This document shows, in pieces, positions 41,673 to 50,257 of a stretch of DNA of 60,253 nt. Source of the DNA: Bacillus sp. M6-12 (lineage in GTDB: Bacteria; Bacillota; Bacilli; Bacillales; DSM-1321). The stretch's first letter is position 1. Every line of letters starts with the position of its first letter. The notes under the pieces were generated by a model, which saw only the letters and a list, made by a program, of their open reading frames with translations, searched no databases and was not told where the DNA came from. The position numbers and the translations under genes were made by a program. The stretch covers positions 1-60,253 of the forward strand of contig NZ_PGVF01000033.1 of NCBI RefSeq assembly GCF_002860285.1, written 5' to 3'.

Positions 41673-43568
41673 CTACCGATTTAACAGACTTCCAACATAT
41701 CGAAGCAGCTCGTTTGCGGAAGTGGAGTTATAACCGTGTTCATCAATCAGCCTTGCCACTACTTCATTCACCTTTTTCAGCTGGCGTTCATCCGGCGTTT
41801 TTGTAGAAGTTGTAATTTTGACAACATCCTTCAAGTCTGCAAACAGTTTCTTTTGTATAGCTTCACGCAGACGGTCATGTGAGTTGTAATCAAATCGCTT
41901 GCCTTTGCGGGCATATGCCGAAATCCTGATTAATATCTCCTCGCGGAAAGCTTTTTTCGCATTTTCAGAAATGCCAATTTGTTCTTCTATAGAGCGCATT
42001 AATTTTTCATCCGGACTAATTTCTTCTCCGGTTAATGGATCATGAAGTTTCGACTTATTGCAGTAAGCCTCTACATTATCCAGATAGTTATCCATCAGCG
42101 TCTTAGCCGACTCTTCATAGGAATACACAAACGCTTTTTGTACTTCCTTTTTAGCGATTGTGTCATATTCTTTTCTCGCTAGGGAGATGAAGTTTAAATA
42201 ACGTTCCCGCAGTTCAGCTGTGATCGACGGGTGCTGGTCAAGCCCTTCCTTTAGTGAACGAAGAACATCTAGTGCATTGATGGATGGATTTTCTTTACGG
42301 ATGATTGTGGAAGAAATCCGGTTAATCACATAACGCGGATCTATTCCGCTCATGCCTTCATCCTGGTACTCCTTTTTGAGCTCGTCGACATCTGCCGAGT
42401 TATATCCCTCCACACTCTCACCGTTATACAGCCTCATTTTCTTGATTAGGTCGATGTCACTTTTTTTCGGATCCTTAAGCCTAGTCAAAATTGTAAACAT
42501 GGCAGCAACCTTTAGAGTATGCGGAGCAATATGAACATTGGAGACGTCGCTTTCGCGAATCATTTTTTCATAAATTTTTTCTTCTTCCGTTACCTTTAAA
42601 TTGTACGGTACCGGCATTACAATGATTCTTGAATGCAATGCTTCGTTTTTCTTATTTGAAATGAAAGAACGATACTCAGTTTCATTCGTGTGTGCTACGA
42701 TTAGTTCGTCTGCAGAGATTAACGCAAACCTGCCTGCTTTGAAATTGCCTTCCTGGGTGAGGGAAAGCAAATGCCACAGAAACTTTTCATCACATTTTAG
42801 CATTTCCTGGAATTCCATCATGCCTCGGTTGGCTTTATTCAGCTCACCATCAAACCGGTACGCCCTTGGATCAGATTCAGAGCCATATTCAGCAATCGTT
42901 GAAAAGTCGATGCTTCCAGTTAAATCAGCAATATCCTGCGACTTTGGATCAGAAGGGCTGAATGTCCCGATTCCGACCCGTTTATCTTCGGAAAGGAAAA
43001 TCCGCTCTACGATAACATCCTCAATCCGGCCGCCATAATCCTGGTCCAGGCGCATTACATTAAGCGGAGACAGATTCCCTTCAATTCGGATGCCATACTC
43101 TTCGAAAAAATCATCCCGTAAATTATGAGGAATTAAATGGAGCGGATCTTCATGCATCGGACATCCTTTGATCGCATAGATGGCACCATTACTTTTATGT
43201 GTATAGTTTTCAAGACCGCGTTTTAACATCGAAACCAGCGTGGATTTTCCGCCGCTGACAGGACCCATTAACAGCAAAATCCGTTTGCGGACATCAAGCC
43301 TTTTGGCTGCCGGATGAAAATATTCTTCTACTAACCTCTCAAGCGATTCCTCTAACCCAAACAGCTGGCCGCTGAAAAAATTATACTTTCTCTTTCCGTT
43401 AACCTCTTCAATCCCGGCATCTTTAATCATGTTATATACACGCGAATGTGCTGACTGTGCAACCAACGGCTGTTCTTTGATGATTTCCAAATACTCCGCG
43501 AAGGTGCCTTCCCATTTAAGCTTGTTCTCTTCTTCCCTGAACTTTTCAATCTTTTTCAAAATATCCAT
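41673..43568 (-). CDS. prkA: serine protein kinase PrkA (sporulation AAA+ protein)
   Basis: PrkA is an AAA+ ATPase with a kinase-related C-terminal domain and is needed for efficient sporulation in Bacillus; protease activity has also been reported. The protein starts MDILKKIEKFREEENKLKWE and has 631 residues, the family length. Walker A is GPVSGGKST near residue 107; further blocks are GCPMHEDPLHLIP, NRGMMEFQEMLK and HTNETEYRSFISNKKNEALHSR (written here only in part as family landmarks). The AGGTTCC-rich ribosome region (GGGGGAGG) selects the ATG at 43568; the frame stays open 120 bases further up without family similarity. Confidence 0.95.
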   Translation of the reverse strand: MDILKKIEKFREEENKLKWEGTFAEYLEIIKEQPLVAQSAHSRVYNMIKDAGIEEVNGKRKYNFFSGQLFGLEESLERLVEEYFHPAAKRLDVRKRILLLMGPVSGGKSTLVSMLKRGLENYTHKSNGAIYAIKGCPMHEDPLHLIPHNLRDDFFEEYGIRIEGNLSPLNVMRLDQDYGGRIEDVIVERIFLSEDKRVGIGTFSPSDPKSQDIADLTGSIDFSTIAEYGSESDPRAYRFDGELNKANRGMMEFQEMLKCDEKFLWHLLSLTQEGNFKAGRFALISADELIVAHTNETEYRSFISNKKNEALHSRIIVMPVPYNLKVTEEEKIYEKMIRESDVSNVHIAPHTLKVAAMFTILTRLKDPKKSDIDLIKKMRLYNGESVEGYNSADVDELKKEYQDEGMSGIDPRYVINRISSTIIRKENPSINALDVLRSLKEGLDQHPSITAELRERYLNFISLARKEYDTIAKKEVQKAFVYSYEESAKTLMDNYLDNVEAYCNKSKLHDPLTGEEISPDEKLMRSIEEQIGISENAKKAFREEILIRISAYARKGKRFDYNSHDRLREAIQKKLFADLKDVVKITTSTKTPDERQLKKVNEVVARLIDEHGYNSTSANELLRYVGSLLNR

Positions 43569-43766
43569 AAAGGAACCTCCCCCTGTACCTTTCAGAGATG
43601 ATACTATACTGTATGCACGGAATATCTTAATCATGATAATGAATAAAAAAGCACGTTTATATGTTGAAAATTCTCCACAGGTTTTCATTCACACACTCCA
43701 GGGGATAAGGTATAATATCGATATAACTATAAATTGGGACAATAAGGGGCAAAGGAGGACAACATA

Positions 43767-43856
43767 GTGGGCACAATTGTGATTATTGGTGTGACAATCG
43801 CTTTCCTTTCAGCTATTTTCACTGCTGGCTATAACGACAAGCCAGGCGTTAAATAA
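43767..43856 (+). CDS. small membrane protein (29 residues)
   Basis: A perfect AAAGGAGG precedes a GTG start with a seven- to eight-base spacer. The product starts MGTIVIIGVTIAFLSAIFTA and ends GYNDKPGVK, a single transmembrane helix with a short charged tail. It is followed by a terminator at 43971. The strong ribosome site and clean membrane-helix composition support translation, although I cannot name the family. It is divergent from prkA. Confidence 0.6.
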   Translation: MGTIVIIGVTIAFLSAIFTAGYNDKPGVK

Positions 43857-43970
43857 GAAAAGCAAAAGGTTCCTGACAAAAGGAAGGACAGATAAGTGTA
43901 CCTGCCCTGTGCGTCTAAGCTTGGCAGTGGAGCTAGCTGTCACTACATTTTAATGGGTATCTTACATAAT

Positions 43971-44008
43971 AAAAAACGGCTGATTCTGCTATCAGCCGTT
44001 TTTCTTAT
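43971..44008. terminator. bidirectional terminator
   Basis: Stem AAAACGGCTGAT / ATCAGCCGTTTT with a six-base loop, A run on one side and T run on the other. It serves the small membrane protein gene and the convergent nitroreductase gene. Confidence 0.85.
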
Positions 44009-44049
44009 TGCGTTCTAATTTTTGGCTCAATGTCTAATATTTTCTTTTA

Positions 44050-44799
44050 TTATCTTTTATTCATGTTCCTCTCTTCCACAAATTCCTTCATATACATGCG
44101 GCTTTTTGCTCCAATCATTTGAACCATCTGCTCTGTCCATGTATCTTTTCTTTTTCCGTCTGTTCTTTCCTCATAATAATCAGAAATCGTTTCATTGTAG
44201 TTCGTCAGTTGCTTCCTAAAACTAGCTTCATCAGTATTATAACCGTTTTCATGGTAAATGTTTTCAATCGGCAGACGAGGCTTTTTATCATTTATCTTAT
44301 TGGGGTAACCTACTGCCATGCCAAAAAGCGGGAGCACTCCATCAGGAATATTCAGCAAATCACATACTGATGGCAGATCATTTCGGATTCCGCCAATATA
44401 ACAAATGCCAAGCCCCATTGATTCGGCAGCCAGGGCTGCATTTTGTGCGGCCAATGCGGCATCGATGCAGGCAACCATAAACTTTTCCGTGCTTTCCAGC
44501 GGCACCTGCAAATCAGTTCCTTCCATTTCCGCCAGAATTCTATGTCTGTTTAAATCACCGCAAAAGACAAAGAAATGACCATTGTTCTCGACGTACGACT
44601 GGCCTCCAGCGAGTTCCGCCAGCTTTTGTTTTTTCTCGCGGTCTTTCACGCCAATAATCGTATAACCCTGGATAAAACTTGATGTTGAAGCAGCCTGGGC
44701 GCTTCTGATAATCGTTTCAATTTGCTCTGCCGTTAAGGCTTTCTCCTCAAAAGAACGAATGGAGCGGTGGTTCAAAATAGTTTCGATTACATCATTCAA
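44050..44799 (-). CDS. NADPH-dependent FMN nitroreductase/oxidoreductase (NfsA/NfrA family)
   Basis: This 249-residue flavoprotein belongs to the NfsA/NfrA family, which reduces FMN, nitro compounds or quinones with NADPH. Seen are the FMN-binding HRSIRSFEEKALT, the AQAASTSSFIQGYTIIGV segment, LAAESMGLGICYIGGIRNDL and GMAVGYPN. The length is standard. It stands alone, between a bidirectional terminator and a long intergenic region. Confidence 0.88.
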   Translation of the reverse strand: MNDVIETILNHRSIRSFEEKALTAEQIETIIRSAQAASTSSFIQGYTIIGVKDREKKQKLAELAGGQSYVENNGHFFVFCGDLNRHRILAEMEGTDLQVPLESTEKFMVACIDAALAAQNAALAAESMGLGICYIGGIRNDLPSVCDLLNIPDGVLPLFGMAVGYPNKINDKKPRLPIENIYHENGYNTDEASFRKQLTNYNETISDYYEERTDGKRKDTWTEQMVQMIGAKSRMYMKEFVEERNMNKR

Positions 44800-45274
44800 T
44801 TGCTTTCACCTCTTGTATCAGCATTCCCTGCATGAATAAGGAACAAACTTTTTTGGCTTCCTTGCGGGATAAATAATTCACTTATATATTAATACTCTAT
44901 CGTTCAGTACACAATCTTCGGTGCTTTCTTACCACAGCACAGGGTTCCATCTGCCAATTTCCCTCTATTCAGGATTAAGGTGGGGCAGGTTACGGATTTC
45001 TCCTTGGAGGGCCCTGCAGAAAAAAGCCCCGTTTATAAAAACAGGGATACATTCACGGCGGTAACGCGCCATTTTATAAGCAAAGGCATTAAATTCTTCT
45101 TCGAAATTACGGAATTATCCGCTGGTTATCTGTATTTTTTGATCGTCAGAGCTTAGACCAGGTTCAAATAAATGCCTTCTGAAATATTGCCAGCGCATAG
45201 ATTTTTCTCTGCGTAAACCTCACTCATTTTCCTAACCCTCATCAGCGTTAGATTAAACCTTTATTGTTAACTTG
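44800..45274. other. 475-base interval with a possible decayed frame
   Basis: No intact gene is supported. On the minus strand one frame reads MRWQYFRRHLFEPGLSSDD... with a TAA, then resumes as FRNFEEEFNAFAYKMARYRR to a stop near 44970, so a decayed small gene is possible. A stem CCCTGTTTTT / AAACGGGG with a T run (about 45022-45050) could be a terminator for trmL or for that relic. Confidence 0.3.
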
Positions 45275-45748
45275 TTATAACAAATTAGGATAATCCTGCT
45301 GCCTCAGAGCTTCATAAATCAAGATTGCCGCAGTATTCGACAGGTTCAAAGAACGAATATTTTCGTTCATCGGTATCCTGAGACCACGTTCCTGCTGCTC
45401 CATGATCAGATCCTTAGGAAGCCCTGTCGTTTCCTTGCCAAAAATAAAAAAATGATCCTTGTCACGGTCGCTGAAATCAAAATTCGTAAACGTCTTCTTT
45501 CCGAATTTTGTAATATAGTAAAATTCTCCGCCCTTATTCGTCTCAAAAAAATCGTCCAAGGAATCATAATAAGTAATGCTTACATGCTCCCAGTAATCCA
45601 GACCAGCTCTTTTGAGCATTTTATCGTCCGTTGAAAAACCCAGCGGACGGATTAAGTGCAGCCTCGTATCCGTTCCGGCGCATGTACGGGCAATGTTCCC
45701 TGTATTGGCTGGAATTTCAGGCTGATATAAAACAACGTGTATAGCCAC
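45275..45748 (-). CDS. trmL: tRNA (cytidine(34)-2'-O)-methyltransferase
   Basis: TrmL (CspR/YibK family) methylates the 2'-OH of the wobble base 34 in certain leucine tRNAs using S-adenosylmethionine. The 157-residue SPOUT protein has VLYQPEIPANTGNIARTC, LIRPLGFSTDDKMLKRAGLD, FIFGKETTGLP (knot motif) and IRSLNLSNTAAILIYEALRQ. The ribosome site GAGGTGA points to the GTG at 45748 rather than a TTG three bases upstream. A tRNA-Leu(CAA) that could be a substrate lies at 59446. Confidence 0.92.
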   Translation of the reverse strand: MAIHVVLYQPEIPANTGNIARTCAGTDTRLHLIRPLGFSTDDKMLKRAGLDYWEHVSITYYDSLDDFFETNKGGEFYYITKFGKKTFTNFDFSDRDKDHFFIFGKETTGLPKDLIMEQQERGLRIPMNENIRSLNLSNTAAILIYEALRQQDYPNLL

Positions 45749-45799
45749 CAAAACTCACCTCATGAATAAACTGTACCAAATATTATATCACTATTCGTC

Positions 45800-46699
45800 T
45801 CAATCCCCATCCAAAATCGTAAAGAACTTATATTTAATATTTGGCGTATAGGCAGTTGAATCTTTATATGCCCAGTTTCTCATCCGGCTGTTATAGGTAT
45901 GGGCATTAACGAGCGGCATCCCGTTCGCATCTTTGGCGGTTACTATTGTATTATGGTCAAAACGGCCATCTCCCTGGAAATCATAACAAATTACATCTCC
46001 AAGCATCAGTTCTCCAGGTGTCTTAACCTCCTTTGCCCTCAATCCGGTTCTTGAATTGGAAAGATATATTCTGAGTGCATTGGCAACAGACCAGCTATAG
46101 CTCCAGCTATTCCTTGACATCCACCATCCCTTTGAACGATTAGGAGCACCCCACATTGGTGCGCCTCCAGCGTGGAGGCATTGAGAGATAAAATTGGTGC
46201 AATCCACCTCAAACTTCTTATAGGCAGGGTTATAATCATTCCACCATCGTTCCGCATACCTTACCGCCTTTAAACGGTCGTATGTGTAAGCTACCCGTTC
46301 ATCCTCAAGCCTTTCTAAACTGAAAAAACCTCCTTCCCCAGCCTCCATCTTGAATACGTCTCCATCTTTGATTTTATATTTTGGAGTAATCTCACAGTCT
46401 TCCTGCAGTTCCCCAGAAATAAATCTGGCCTGCCGCTGCTCCAGCTCTTCTTCCAGGTAAAAAAGGTCGCCATGTTTAATTAAATACTGCATATGAACAG
46501 AATAGTCCAATACCGTTTCATCCAGGTCCTTCCTCTCCGCAATCACCTGCCCGGCCGCCTTTACCTTCACTATGCTTTTGCCGTCCTCCGCAAGGGCACC
46601 TATTTTCCGAATATCACCTTCATTTTCCTGCTTGCTCTCCAAATTGCCTGCCAGATGATTAACCCTTTCATTCAGCAGGTTTTCAAGATGTTTCTTCAA
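45800..46699 (-). CDS. amidase domain-containing protein
   Basis: This 299-residue protein has a C-terminal putative amidase domain typical of Bacillus and Clostridium: RYAERWWNDYNPAYKKFEVD, CTNFISQCLHAGGAPMWG (catalytic Cys), GDVICYDFQGDGRFDHNTIV (His) and LVNAHTYNSRMRNW. The N-terminal half is charged and has no signal peptide. The family is often linked to sporulation or cell-wall turnover, without firm function. It starts at TTG with AAGGAGGG six bases upstream. Confidence 0.85.
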   Translation of the reverse strand: MKKHLENLLNERVNHLAGNLESKQENEGDIRKIGALAEDGKSIVKVKAAGQVIAERKDLDETVLDYSVHMQYLIKHGDLFYLEEELEQRQARFISGELQEDCEITPKYKIKDGDVFKMEAGEGGFFSLERLEDERVAYTYDRLKAVRYAERWWNDYNPAYKKFEVDCTNFISQCLHAGGAPMWGAPNRSKGWWMSRNSWSYSWSVANALRIYLSNSRTGLRAKEVKTPGELMLGDVICYDFQGDGRFDHNTIVTAKDANGMPLVNAHTYNSRMRNWAYKDSTAYTPNIKYKFFTILDGD

Positions 46700-46763
46700 A
46701 GAAAACCCTCCTTCTCATATCTTCTATTTATATGCTATGAGGGCTTATTCTTATAAAGCACGT

Positions 46764-46806
46764 GATAAAAAAGAAAGAACCGGCATTTTAACTCGCCGGT
46801 TTTCTG
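46764..46806 (-). terminator. terminator after the IDEAL-type gene
   Basis: Stem AACCGGC (46778-46784) with GCCGGTT (46795-46801) and a T-rich tail on the minus strand. Confidence 0.75.
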
Positions 46807-46819
46807 ACAACTTCCTATT

Positions 46820-47092
46820 TTATATTTTACTTTCCCAGTCATCTGATGTTAAAGCGAGAAATCTTGCCTCATCCTTTTCATCCAAGGCTTTATCAATCTC
46901 GCTGTATCTTTTATTTTGAAGATATTGGCGCTGGACTTTTTTTATAATCTCATTAGCTTCTCCTGTATATTCGGTATATTCCTGAAGCAGGATTTTTCTA
47001 GTCGTGATTTCATCCTTGTTCATCATTGCGCGCAAATAAGAAGCACTGTACTTGTCATTATCGAATAGATTGGATTTATATTCATGGTTCAT
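46820..47092 (-). CDS. small protein, possible IDEAL-domain protein (90 residues)
   Basis: The C-terminal part SEIDKALDEKDEARFLALTS resembles the short IDEAL domain (IDxALDxxDxxxFxxL) of Bacillus proteins such as YpiB. The remainder is charged and helical, with no membrane segment. It has an AAGGCAGG ribosome site and its own terminator. Function is unknown, and the domain call rests on a short match. Confidence 0.6.
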   Translation of the reverse strand: MNHEYKSNLFDNDKYSASYLRAMMNKDEITTRKILLQEYTEYTGEANEIIKKVQRQYLQNKRYSEIDKALDEKDEARFLALTSDDWESKI

Positions 47093-47280
47093 GATGATAC
47101 CTGCCTTCCTTTTTTTAATTTATTAGGTTAATACCCCAAAAACCAGAAAGATAACAATATTAAAAAAGGTTCTTTTATGTTAAAAATTTTACATTTTTTC
47201 AAAAAGAATGTAACAATCCTCTTACCAATACGTCATATGTAATGTAGAATGAACATACAAATAGATATCCATTTCATCTA

Positions 47281-48201
47281 TTGGAGGAGAACAAAATTAA
47301 GAGATTCGTATTATTAGTATCATCGGCGGTATTTTTCAGCGGGTGCAGTTTAACGGAGCAGTCCCAGATGACCATGGCTAAGAATTCGGCTAGTGAAAAG
47401 GCTTTGTCTGCAAAAGCAATGGCAGGATCAGCTTTAAATTTAATAGATAGCCGAACCAAAGATGTAGTTGAAACATTTGCCCCTAAATCCTTTGAAAAAG
47501 AGATATTGGCCAAAGAGGTGGATAGCCTTGTCGGCCAAATGGCGGACAAATTCGATAAGCCAATGATACCAGCCCGAATTGGGGAAAACGGCAAATTAAT
47601 TCCTGGCCAAAATCGAATTGTTTTAGATGAAGAGGCATTAAAAGCTTCTTTGTTAGAAGCTTCGGTTTTTGACAAAGAAATTGCCCTTCCCATTCAGGAA
47701 TCTGCCCCCAACGTTTCCCAGGAGGCACTCACATCCGTGCAGCAAAAAGTCATCGGCAGCTATAAAACAAAATTCAACCCAGCCGTGCCTGGCCGGTCAT
47801 ATAATATAGCATTATCCGCAAAGGCTATCAATCAAATCGTCCTCGGTCCAGGAGACCGCTTTTATTTCAACTTAATAGTTGGGGAAAGGTCGGTAGAACG
47901 GGGTTATCAGAAAGCGATGGAAATCGTTAATAAAGAATTCGTGGAAGGTATTGGCGGCGGAATCTGCCAGACATCAAGCACCCTTTATAATGCTGTTGAA
48001 AGGGCTGGTCTGGAAATTATTGAACTCCATCATCATTCCAAAACTGTCGGCTATGTTCCAGAAGGTAAAGATGCCACCGTATCTTGGGGCGGAAATGACT
48101 TTAAATTCCTTAATAACAAAGAATATCCAATTATTGTTAAAACAATTATGGATGGAAAAAGAGGCAGCCTTGAAGTTCAATTGCTCGCTGCTGTAAAGTA
48201 A
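47281..48201 (+). CDS. VanW family lipoprotein
   Basis: The C-terminal half is a VanW domain (ALSAKAINQIVLGPGDRFYF; VEGIGGGICQTSSTLYNAVE; AGLEIIELHHHSKTVGYVPE). The N terminus is a lipoprotein signal ending AVFFSGC (lipobox FSGC), followed by a variable linker. The interval given starts at TTG 47281, the only standard start upstream of the signal, but that TTG is next to the GGAGGAG ribosome site. The spacing instead favours an ATT at 47296, six bases past it, which would give (M)KRFVLLVSS. VanW-type proteins are linked to cell-wall and glycopeptide response; the exact role is unknown. Confidence 0.85.
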   Translation: MEENKIKRFVLLVSSAVFFSGCSLTEQSQMTMAKNSASEKALSAKAMAGSALNLIDSRTKDVVETFAPKSFEKEILAKEVDSLVGQMADKFDKPMIPARIGENGKLIPGQNRIVLDEEALKASLLEASVFDKEIALPIQESAPNVSQEALTSVQQKVIGSYKTKFNPAVPGRSYNIALSAKAINQIVLGPGDRFYFNLIVGERSVERGYQKAMEIVNKEFVEGIGGGICQTSSTLYNAVERAGLEIIELHHHSKTVGYVPEGKDATVSWGGNDFKFLNNKEYPIIVKTIMDGKRGSLEVQLLAAVK

Positions 48202-48205
48202 TAAT

Positions 48206-48256
48206 AAAAAAAGGATAGATCATAGCAGAACACTCTGCTGATCTATCCTTTTTTGT
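48206..48256. terminator. strong bidirectional terminator
   Basis: A near-perfect stem AAAAAAGGATAGATCA / TGATCTATCCTTTTTT, with an inner GCAGA/TCTGC stem, follows the VanW stop. Confidence 0.9.
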
Positions 48257-48320
48257 GTTAAAGTAATGCTGCACCTATGGCTGCGTTGTCTCCATTTAAA
48301 ACTTATTTCAAAACCAGCGG

Positions 48321-48593
48321 CTATTTTTCACAGGCAATTAAATCATTATCACGATCACTCTTTTTATTGGCATCATATAGTGCCTTCGAAACAAAGGGCT
48401 TAAATTTCGTTTTTCCACCTTTATTTTTCACAGCAGCTGCACGGGCAATGCCGCCTTTATAAACCTTATTCAGCTCGGTACAGTTCTTATAAGTAACTGT
48501 TTTTGTTTTTGCTGCTTCTGCTTTATCGATAGAAATAAATGTAACACCAAGGATCAGGACAAATGTCAGGACAACTGCAGAAAATTTTTTCAC
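48321..48593 (-). CDS. secreted Excalibur calcium-binding domain protein
   Basis: This 90-residue protein has a signal peptide ending SIDKAEAA and an Excalibur domain: YKNCTELNKVYKGGIARA and KSDRDNDLIACEK, with the DxDxDG-like calcium ligands DRDNDLIACE and the paired Cys. Such domains occur in extracellular proteins of Bacillus. The start is GTG with GGAAGGG upstream. Function is unknown. Confidence 0.9.
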   Translation of the reverse strand: MKKFSAVVLTFVLILGVTFISIDKAEAAKTKTVTYKNCTELNKVYKGGIARAAAVKNKGGKTKFKPFVSKALYDANKKSDRDNDLIACEK

Positions 48594-48728
48594 TCAATAA
48601 AACCCTTCCTATTATTTACTCTATTGTAAATAATAGTATGAACTTTCAACTAATTCAACAGTAAATATTGTAACAATAAAAGAAACTTGTACGCATATTA
48701 AATATAATAAAAAGACAGGTTCCCCGCC

Positions 48729-49868
48729 TTACACTTGTTTTAATAGCTTCATTCCTTTTTCCATTTCCTCGATGGCCTCAGGATCCTGCTCTTTTTTAAC
48801 CGCTCGAAGCAAGGCTGTTTCAGCTTCATTTCCGCCAATTTTACCAAGAGCCCATGCGGCTGTTCCGCGCAGAACCGGGCGTGGATCATTTTCCATAACC
48901 CCTATCAGATCGGGAATTGCCGTTTCATCCTTGTAGTGTGCAAGCGCCAGAATCGCGTTGCGCTGCAGCGGTTTTTTTCCTCTCCAAGAACCTGAAATAT
49001 GGCCATACTTTTCTTTGAAATCACGGTTGCTAAGTGTTAAGAAAGGCTTGAGTAATGGTTTAGCTATTTCCGGATCGGGCTCCATTTCAGGATGTAAATG
49101 ATAGTCCTTCCCTTTGTTTTCCGGGCAAACAGTCTGGCAAGTATCACATCCATACAGCCTGTTGCCAATCTTGCTGCGGAACTCATCGGGCAGGAAACCT
49201 TTCGTCTGAGTTAAAAATGCAATACACCGCTGGGAATTCAATTGTCCCCCCTGGACAAGTGCACCGGTCGGACAAACATCAATGCATTTATTGCAGGAAC
49301 CGCATTTGTCTTCCATAGGAGTATCCGGCTCGAATGGAATATTCGTTACCATTTCCCCAAGATAAACATAGGAGCCAAATTCCGGAGTAATAATGGCGCA
49401 GTTTTTACCGCTCCAGCCAATACCGGCCCTTTGGGCAACAGCCCGGTCGACCAATTCACCGGTATCGACCATTGATTTCATTACTGCTTCCGGTAAACGG
49501 GAAATAATGAACTCTTCAAGCAGCTTCAATTTTTTCCGCAAAATTACATGGTAATCCGTTCCCCATGATGCCCTGCAGAAGATGCCGCGTCTTTCGCTTT
49601 TAGTGCTTTGCGGAGCATTCTTCATTTTTGACGGGTAAGCAAGTGCAATCGAAATGATTGATCTGGGTGTGGCTGAAAAAATCAGTTCAGGATCCACTCT
49701 TTTTTCAATATCCTTCTCTTCAAAACCTGACTGGTACCCCAATGCCTCCTGCTGCAGAAGCCTGTTCTTCATCTCGCTGAACGTATTCGCAGTCGTAAAG
49801 CCTATTTTGTTTATCCCAATTTCCCTGCTGTATAATATAACTTCTTCTTTAAGCTGGTTAAAATCCAT
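48729..49868 (-). CDS. queG: epoxyqueuosine reductase
   Basis: QueG reduces epoxyqueuosine to queuosine in tRNA, using cobalamin and two [4Fe-4S] clusters. The protein (379 residues) has the cluster motifs CGSCNKCIDVCPTGAL and CDTCQTVCPENKG, plus a C-terminal HEAT-like region (PLQRNAILALAHYKDETAIP; VLRGTAAWALGKIGG). The catalytic Asp region VDTGELVDRAVAQRAGIGWS is also present. GGAAGGAGGGG lies upstream of the ATG. It appears monocistronic. Confidence 0.94.
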   Translation of the reverse strand: MDFNQLKEEVILYSREIGINKIGFTTANTFSEMKNRLLQQEALGYQSGFEEKDIEKRVDPELIFSATPRSIISIALAYPSKMKNAPQSTKSERRGIFCRASWGTDYHVILRKKLKLLEEFIISRLPEAVMKSMVDTGELVDRAVAQRAGIGWSGKNCAIITPEFGSYVYLGEMVTNIPFEPDTPMEDKCGSCNKCIDVCPTGALVQGGQLNSQRCIAFLTQTKGFLPDEFRSKIGNRLYGCDTCQTVCPENKGKDYHLHPEMEPDPEIAKPLLKPFLTLSNRDFKEKYGHISGSWRGKKPLQRNAILALAHYKDETAIPDLIGVMENDPRPVLRGTAAWALGKIGGNEAETALLRAVKKEQDPEAIEEMEKGMKLLKQV

Positions 49869-49918
49869 AATTTCCCCTCCTTCCTAGAAAAGAGCTGGTG
49901 CAAGTCATTTATATTTGT

Positions 49919-50190
49919 GAAAAGAGTTAAACATCGTCATCTTTTTTAGCTCTGTCAGACTTGCCTGTTGATTTCCGCTGTAGTGGCGGTCCATGGCCTC
50001 CTCGGCGTTGCCGCCTGTGGGGTCTCCCTTGGTCCGCTTCTTCCGCAGGACGTTAAATAAGCATCCTCGAATAAACACCGCACGAAGGAAATGCGAATGC
50101 ATTTTCGAGGATCTAGCACCTTCCGCTCCAATCAACATAGTACCAAAACTAACATCTAAATTTAACATCGTTATCTTTTTAAAAAATATC
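49919..50190. repeat. intergenic repeat element flanked by imperfect direct repeats
   Basis: TTAAACATCGTCATCTTTTT near 49926 is repeated as TTTAACATCGTTATCTTTTT near 50162. Between them lie a GC-rich block (about 49975-50055) and an inverted repeat ATCCTCGAA / TTCGAGGAT (about 50062-50113). A 95-codon minus-strand frame covers the element, but it has no recognisable domain, and I treat it as non-coding. Confidence 0.5.
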
Positions 50191-50257
50191 AATTATAGTA
50201 AAATAGACACATATCTCTATCATAAACTATTTTCAATCTTTTTTGGAGGTGAAACCA

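Noticed and set aside
49905..50192. 95-codon minus-strand frame between queG and the B3/4 gene
   Set aside because: It covers a repeat element with inverted and direct repeats, has no domain and no convincing ribosome site.
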